Below the pieces are notes generated by a model. It did not search any database. It saw nothing but the letters and a program-made list of their open reading frames with translations, and had not been told where the DNA came from. Made by a program: the position numbers and the translations under genes. This document shows positions 60,659-64,000 of a stretch of 64,000 nt of DNA, piece after piece (position 1 is the stretch's first letter; the number at the start of each line of letters is the position of its first letter). Location: the NCBI RefSeq assembly GCF_900188455.1, contig NZ_FZOL01000018.1:92974-156973 (forward strand). The letters are read 5' to 3'. The stretch comes from Pseudomonas japonica (lineage in GTDB: Bacteria > Pseudomonadota > Gammaproteobacteria > Pseudomonadales > Pseudomonadaceae).

Positions 60659-61237
60659 ATGGACACCGTGACCTCAAGCACCGAGCGCGCCGGTTCTCTG
60701 CCAGGCAAGCTGGTGAACGCCCTGTATGCCGCGGTCGCCCAGCGGCCCAGAGCGTCCATGCAGGAGTTGGCGGCGCTGGCCGGCGTCAGCCGGGCCACCC
60801 TGCATCGTTACTGCGGCACGCGGGAAAACCTCGACAGCCAACTCGAACGGCATGCCCGGGAGGCGCTCCTGCAGATGCTCGGCAGCGTCGATGCGCTGGC
60901 GACCCAGCCCCTGCTCGCCATGCGCCAGTTGATCCACGAGCACCTGGCCCGGGACGCGCTGATCGCCTTCCTGGCGTCGCGTTATCACGCGCAGGCGCAG
61001 GCGCAGCGCGAGGAAGAGCTGCGTTTCTATGTGCAAAGGCTCGATACGCTGTTTCTCAACGGCCAGCGCCAGGGCGCCTTTCGCCTCGATGTCACGGCCG
61101 CCGTGCTGACGGAGATCTTCATCTCGCTGCTGTACGGCGCGGTAGGTGCCCGGCAACGCGGGCGGACGCCAGGCCAGTGCGCGAGGATGCTGGAAAACGC
61201 CTTTCTGCAGGGCCTCGCCAGGCGGCCGCTCGATTGA
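60659..61237 (+). CDS. nfxB: NfxB-type TetR-family repressor divergent from mexC
   Basis: 192 residues. HTH SMQELAALAGVSRATLHRYC at about 33-52; the C-terminal part (LDTLFLNGQRQGAFRLDVTA; LTEIFISLLYGAVGARQRGR) parallels the gene at 54245. It stands in the position of nfxB in P. aeruginosa, divergent from mexC, but is less similar to NfxB than the other copy. I give the symbol for position only. The start at 60659 (MDTVTSS) is uncertain; ATG 60629 would lie within the operator. Confidence 0.75.
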   Translation: MDTVTSSTERAGSLPGKLVNALYAAVAQRPRASMQELAALAGVSRATLHRYCGTRENLDSQLERHAREALLQMLGSVDALATQPLLAMRQLIHEHLARDALIAFLASRYHAQAQAQREEELRFYVQRLDTLFLNGQRQGAFRLDVTAAVLTEIFISLLYGAVGARQRGRTPGQCARMLENAFLQGLARRPLD

Positions 61238-61259
61238 GCAGCCGCGCCAGCGGTGCCGG

Positions 61260-62513
61260 CTACGGCTCGGGGTCTTCCACCGGGGTGCTCCAGATCACCA
61301 GTTCGAGTGCCGCGGCGATCTGGATGCGGTGGTCGGCCAGCTTGATGGGCAACAGGTCCTGCGCGCGCTCCAGGCGCCGCAGCAGGGTATTGCGGTGGGT
61401 CCCCAGCACCTCGGCGGTCTGGGTGATATTGCAGCCATTGGCCAGGAAGGCGTGCAGCGAGTGCAGCAGCACCGCGGGTTCCGCGGCCATGCGTCCCAGC
61501 GTGCTGAGGATGAACTGCCGGGACGCGCGGGCATCCTGGGTCATCAGCGACACCATGCGCACCTGGTCGATGCTGGCAACCGGCGGCGCCCCGGCCAGGC
61601 GCCCCATCACCCGCTGGGCGGTCAGGGCCTCCAGGTGCGAGCGCCGGAAGCCGTTCAGTCCCGTGCCCGGCGAGCCGAGCGCCGCGCGAATCCCCGGGAA
61701 CTGGCGGCCGACGTGGTGCAACTGGTTCAGGTCCAGCGGCTTGACCGCGCTGCTCCACACCCACAAGGTCGCGGGCCCGGCGAAGACCACCAGCGGTGCG
61801 ACCGAGCCGGTGAGGCTGGCCAGCGCCCGGGCCATTTCCTCCAGGCGGTGGATTTCCGCGTTCGGGCTCTCGCTCCAGACCAGGCAGGCCTGATGCTTCT
61901 GCACCAGGCTGTAGCCCAGGCGCCTGCCGAACTGCTCGGTATCCATGTCCCTGCCGTCGAGCAGCCGACTGACCAGGCTGCGCTTGTCGACGTGCTCGTC
62001 ATGGGCGTGGGCGTTCTTCTCCTCCAGGATGATCTCGGTCATCACCCGCATGTTGCTGTCGATGAAGGCCGAGATCGAACGCGACGAGACATCGAGGAAT
62101 TCCTCGAGCAGCTGCGGATCGCGGGTCAGGCTGAAGGCCATCTTCATCCACAGTTCCCAGGCGGCGTTCTGCGCGGCCCTGGCCGAGTTCATCAGTAACT
62201 CGGACATGCCGCGCCGGGCCAGTTCCCGGGCGGTGTCCACCATGTCGGAGGAGACATAGGGCTGCACCGGCTCGCCGGGGCGCTGCAGATTGGCGTTGGC
62301 CCAGTGCAGCAGCTCCGCCCGGTTGGCCCGCCGGCACGCGGCAAGGAGCACCGGGTCCTCGAGCAGCAGCGTGTCCTCCGGCGAGGAAAACAGCGACTCG
62401 TTGAGCCGCTCGAGCCATTCCGGCGGCAGGCTCTGGGCGATTTCCGCGCCTTTGCGAATGAGCTCGCGAACGGCTTCCGAGGGGCGCGGCCAGAGCGGCG
62501 AAGGGTTAGTCAT
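61260..62513 (-). CDS. PucR/CdaR-type helix-turn-helix regulator
   Basis: 417 residues. The N-terminal 200 are a helical, ligand-sensing type region without recognised domain. The C-terminal HTH (HTH_30) reads FLANGCNITQTAEVLGTHRN then TLLRRLERAQDLLP, near 355-390, the layout of PucR/CdaR regulators. The middle holds a GGDEF-like CdaR region (LVVFAGPATLWVWSSAV). It ends 22 bases after the TetR gene (convergent) and faces a PhyH-family gene. It probably controls that gene and itself. Confidence 0.85.
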   Translation of the reverse strand: MTNPSPLWPRPSEAVRELIRKGAEIAQSLPPEWLERLNESLFSSPEDTLLLEDPVLLAACRRANRAELLHWANANLQRPGEPVQPYVSSDMVDTARELARRGMSELLMNSARAAQNAAWELWMKMAFSLTRDPQLLEEFLDVSSRSISAFIDSNMRVMTEIILEEKNAHAHDEHVDKRSLVSRLLDGRDMDTEQFGRRLGYSLVQKHQACLVWSESPNAEIHRLEEMARALASLTGSVAPLVVFAGPATLWVWSSAVKPLDLNQLHHVGRQFPGIRAALGSPGTGLNGFRRSHLEALTAQRVMGRLAGAPPVASIDQVRMVSLMTQDARASRQFILSTLGRMAAEPAVLLHSLHAFLANGCNITQTAEVLGTHRNTLLRRLERAQDLLPIKLADHRIQIAAALELVIWSTPVEDPEP

Positions 62514-62766
62514 GGCTGGTACAAATCAATCAAAAATCCCCTTTGAATTGGTGCACTTTGTACCTTGGCGGGAGGCAGGGCGAAAAATAGCATTACGTGA
62601 CTGCCTGAACAAAAAAAATTACAGGGTGGCACCCCGTCGCTCCATGTTCCTTTTGGGTTTAGCGCAGTGCTCATCGTCCTGGCGGACTTGCTCGGTGATG
62701 CCGATCCATCGGCCCTGAATGCAAGCCACCCGAGCGCAAACCATCCTCATATCTGGAGTGTTTTCC
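62514..62766. promoter_or_regulatory. Divergent control region between the PucR-type gene and the PhyH gene
   Basis: GGTACAAA (62518-62525) and its exact complement TTTGTACC (62557-62564) are centred 39 bases apart, near four helical turns. A related GGTGCA lies just inside the second. The left site starts four bases before the regulator's start codon. GGAG at 62755-62758 is the ribosome-binding site of the PhyH gene. No gene is seen here. Confidence 0.55.
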
Positions 62767-63639
62767 ATGTCGTCTTCCCTTCGCGAATCCCTGCCCAGCC
62801 TGCCGATCGCGACTCGCTCGACCCCAGCGGAAGAAATCGCTGCGCTGAGCGATCAGGCCGGCGCGGTGATCATCCGCGGCTTCCTGACGCCCGAGCAAGT
62901 GACGCGGATCAACGAAGAACTCGATGCACCGCTGGCCGCGCTCAACGCCGGCTCCAAGCACGATCACGAGCTGATCGCGGAATTCCATGGCTATCAGACC
63001 AAACGCCTGACCAACCTGATTACCCTGAGCAAGACCTTCCGCGAGGAAGTCCTCGATGACGATCTGTTCCACGCCGTGGGCCACGCGCTGTATGCACCGG
63101 AGTGCGGTGACTGGTGGCTGACCACCGCGCAGTTGATCGAGATCGGACCGGGCAACAGAGCGCAGATGCTCCATCGCGACTCGATGCAGTACGCCCCCTT
63201 TGTCGCCCAGAACAGGCATGCGCCGCGCGCCATCACCAACCTGATGCTGGCCCTGACCGACTTCACCGAGGAGAACGGCGCCACCCGCATGATCCCCGGC
63301 AGCCAGGACTGGGACGATTTCGACGAGGTCGGCACGCCGGAGATGACCATTGCCGCCGTGCTGAAAGCCGGTGATGCGGTGCTGTTCGGCGGCAAGGTCG
63401 TGCACGGTGGCGGCGCGAACGTCACCACCGATCAGTATCGCCGCGGCCTGACGATCCCCATGCAGGCCTCGATCCTCACGCCTGAAGAAGCCTACCCGTT
63501 GATCGTGCCGTTCGAAGTGGTGCGCACGCTGTCTCCCCGCGTGCAGAAGATCATCGGCTTCCGCTCGCAGTATCCGGCGGGCAGCCCGGGCCTGTGGCAG
63601 CACAACTACGCGGATCTGGCGGACTATCTGGAACTCTGA
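62767..63639 (+). CDS. Phytanoyl-CoA dioxygenase (PhyH)-family Fe(II)/2-oxoglutarate oxygenase
   Basis: 290 residues. The iron ligands are visible: HRD in QMLHRDSMQY (His136, Asp138) and the distal histidine in GGKVVHGGGANVT (His213), with an arginine in QYRRGLTIPM for 2-oxoglutarate. The fold is a cupin of the PhyH family; members hydroxylate diverse small molecules, so the substrate is open. The ATG at 62767 has a good ribosome-binding site. It is divergent from a PucR-type regulator. Confidence 0.85.
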   Translation: MSSSLRESLPSLPIATRSTPAEEIAALSDQAGAVIIRGFLTPEQVTRINEELDAPLAALNAGSKHDHELIAEFHGYQTKRLTNLITLSKTFREEVLDDDLFHAVGHALYAPECGDWWLTTAQLIEIGPGNRAQMLHRDSMQYAPFVAQNRHAPRAITNLMLALTDFTEENGATRMIPGSQDWDDFDEVGTPEMTIAAVLKAGDAVLFGGKVVHGGGANVTTDQYRRGLTIPMQASILTPEEAYPLIVPFEVVRTLSPRVQKIIGFRSQYPAGSPGLWQHNYADLADYLEL

Positions 63640-63901
63640 TGATGGATTCGGGGGAGGCTTGCCTTCCCCGAACCTTTTCGCGCTGGGGGAGCAAAGGTTC
63701 TTCACGGGATTTCGGGGTGGCAATCGGTATCGGTATCGGCCCCTTCCGCCTCTACGGCGGGTCCATTTTGTCTTGTCGGGGACCGCATCAAGGCCGCCAG
63801 GTGCCTGTCTTGAGCCCTGCAGTGCCTGTGAGATCGAGCGCCGCCCGCGCGGCGCATCGCGGATGAATCCGCTCCCACATTTGTTGCAACGTACCTATGC
63901 C
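63640..63901. other. Intergenic region between the PhyH gene and the IS end
   Basis: 262 bases without a supported gene. GGGGAGGC-TT-GCCTTCCCC near 63651-63669 (one bulge), followed by GAACCTTTT, is a likely terminator of the PhyH gene. CCTCTACGGCGGGTCCATTT around 63749-63768 resembles the dispersed intergenic repeats of fluorescent pseudomonads. A REP-like end, GGATGAATCCGCTCCCACAT, lies near 63861-63880. Confidence 0.5.
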
Positions 63902-64000
63902 TGACTGAGCTGGTCAACTTTTTCCGGACACCGCAATGTGGGAGCTCAGGCTATCTGCCGCTCATACCGGTTGGGCGGTAGATAGCCCAGGGTCGAATGC
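63902..64000 (-). mobile_element. IS3-family insertion sequence, one end (cut by window end)
   Basis: The terminal sequence TGAGCTGGTCAACTTTTTCC precedes the 3' end of a transposase gene. The exact boundary (63902 or 63906) and target duplication are not resolved. The rest lies beyond 64000. Confidence 0.7.
63946..64000 (-). CDS. IS3-family transposase (OrfB), C-terminal end
   Basis: The minus strand reads HSTLGYLPPNRYERQIA and a stop at 63946. HSTLGY is the hallmark of the C-terminus of IS3-family DDE integrase-type transposases (usually RPHSTLGYLSP). Only 17 residues are in the window, too few to name the element. Confidence 0.85.
   Translation of the reverse strand, partial: HSTLGYLPPNRYERQIA

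Overview
This is a high-GC (mid-60s % by eye) stretch of a Pseudomonas chromosome. The signature genes are rmf, oprF-sigX-cmpX-crfX, ppsA/ppsR, the roughly 180 kDa NAD-glutamate dehydrogenase gdhB and an nfxB-mexCD-oprJ efflux locus. I cannot name the species. The nas-kinase-cobA-oprF order, with no nitrite or nitrate reductase genes between kinase and cobA, is the arrangement I remember from the P. putida side of the genus; P. aeruginosa carries nirBD and the nitrate reductase there. The gdhB-moxR-bat and pepN-to-nadK blocks match the order I remember near PA3068-PA3089. No rRNA, tRNA or CRISPR array was seen.

Layout. 1-2216: 5' end of rlmL (minus), rmf, and pyrD (minus). 2374-7956: nitrate sensing and uptake, with nasS, the antiterminator nasT, an attenuator-type leader, the transporter nasA, a PP2C-phosphatase/Ser-Thr-kinase fusion, and cobA for siroheme. 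8023-12018 (all minus): cell-envelope stress genes oprF, sigX, cmpX, crfX and the CorA-like cmaX. 12046-17466: an RraA-like protein, a small Rieske protein, an alpha/beta hydrolase, and the divergent ppsA/ppsR pair. 17716-24087: a CMD/AhpD-like protein with a small partner, gdhB (minus), and an acidic hypothetical protein. 24358-31175: a tightly overlapping moxR-DUF58-DUF4381-VWA-VWA/TPR-BatD operon. 31400-36866: sbcD-sbcC-GST. 37081-42290 (minus): a small secreted protein, a lactonase-like protein overlapping a small acidic protein, and an RND (MMPL)/YCF48 pair. 42619-49117 (minus): nadK-metallophosphoesterase-rhomboid-DUF1315-DUF2797-pepN, with a divergent DUF1853 gene. 50444-53992: cytochrome b561, a PLP desulfhydrase/deaminase and fadH. 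54245-61237: oprJ-mexD-mexC bracketed by two different NfxB-type TetR repressors. 61260-64000: a divergent PucR-type regulator and phytanoyl-CoA dioxygenase gene pair, then the end of an IS3-family insertion sequence cut by the window edge.

Four long, nearly perfect inverted repeats (REP/REPIN-like, two sequence subtypes) lie just past the last stop codon of an operon or transcription unit (24101, 31197, 36949, 42468), plus degenerate single copies. Most of the window is conserved core genome. The parts most worth attention are the kinase/phosphatase fusion and the RNA leader in the nitrate module, the double-repressor mexCD-oprJ locus with its overlapping operators, the RND-YCF48 pair, and the PucR/PhyH pair beside the insertion sequence.
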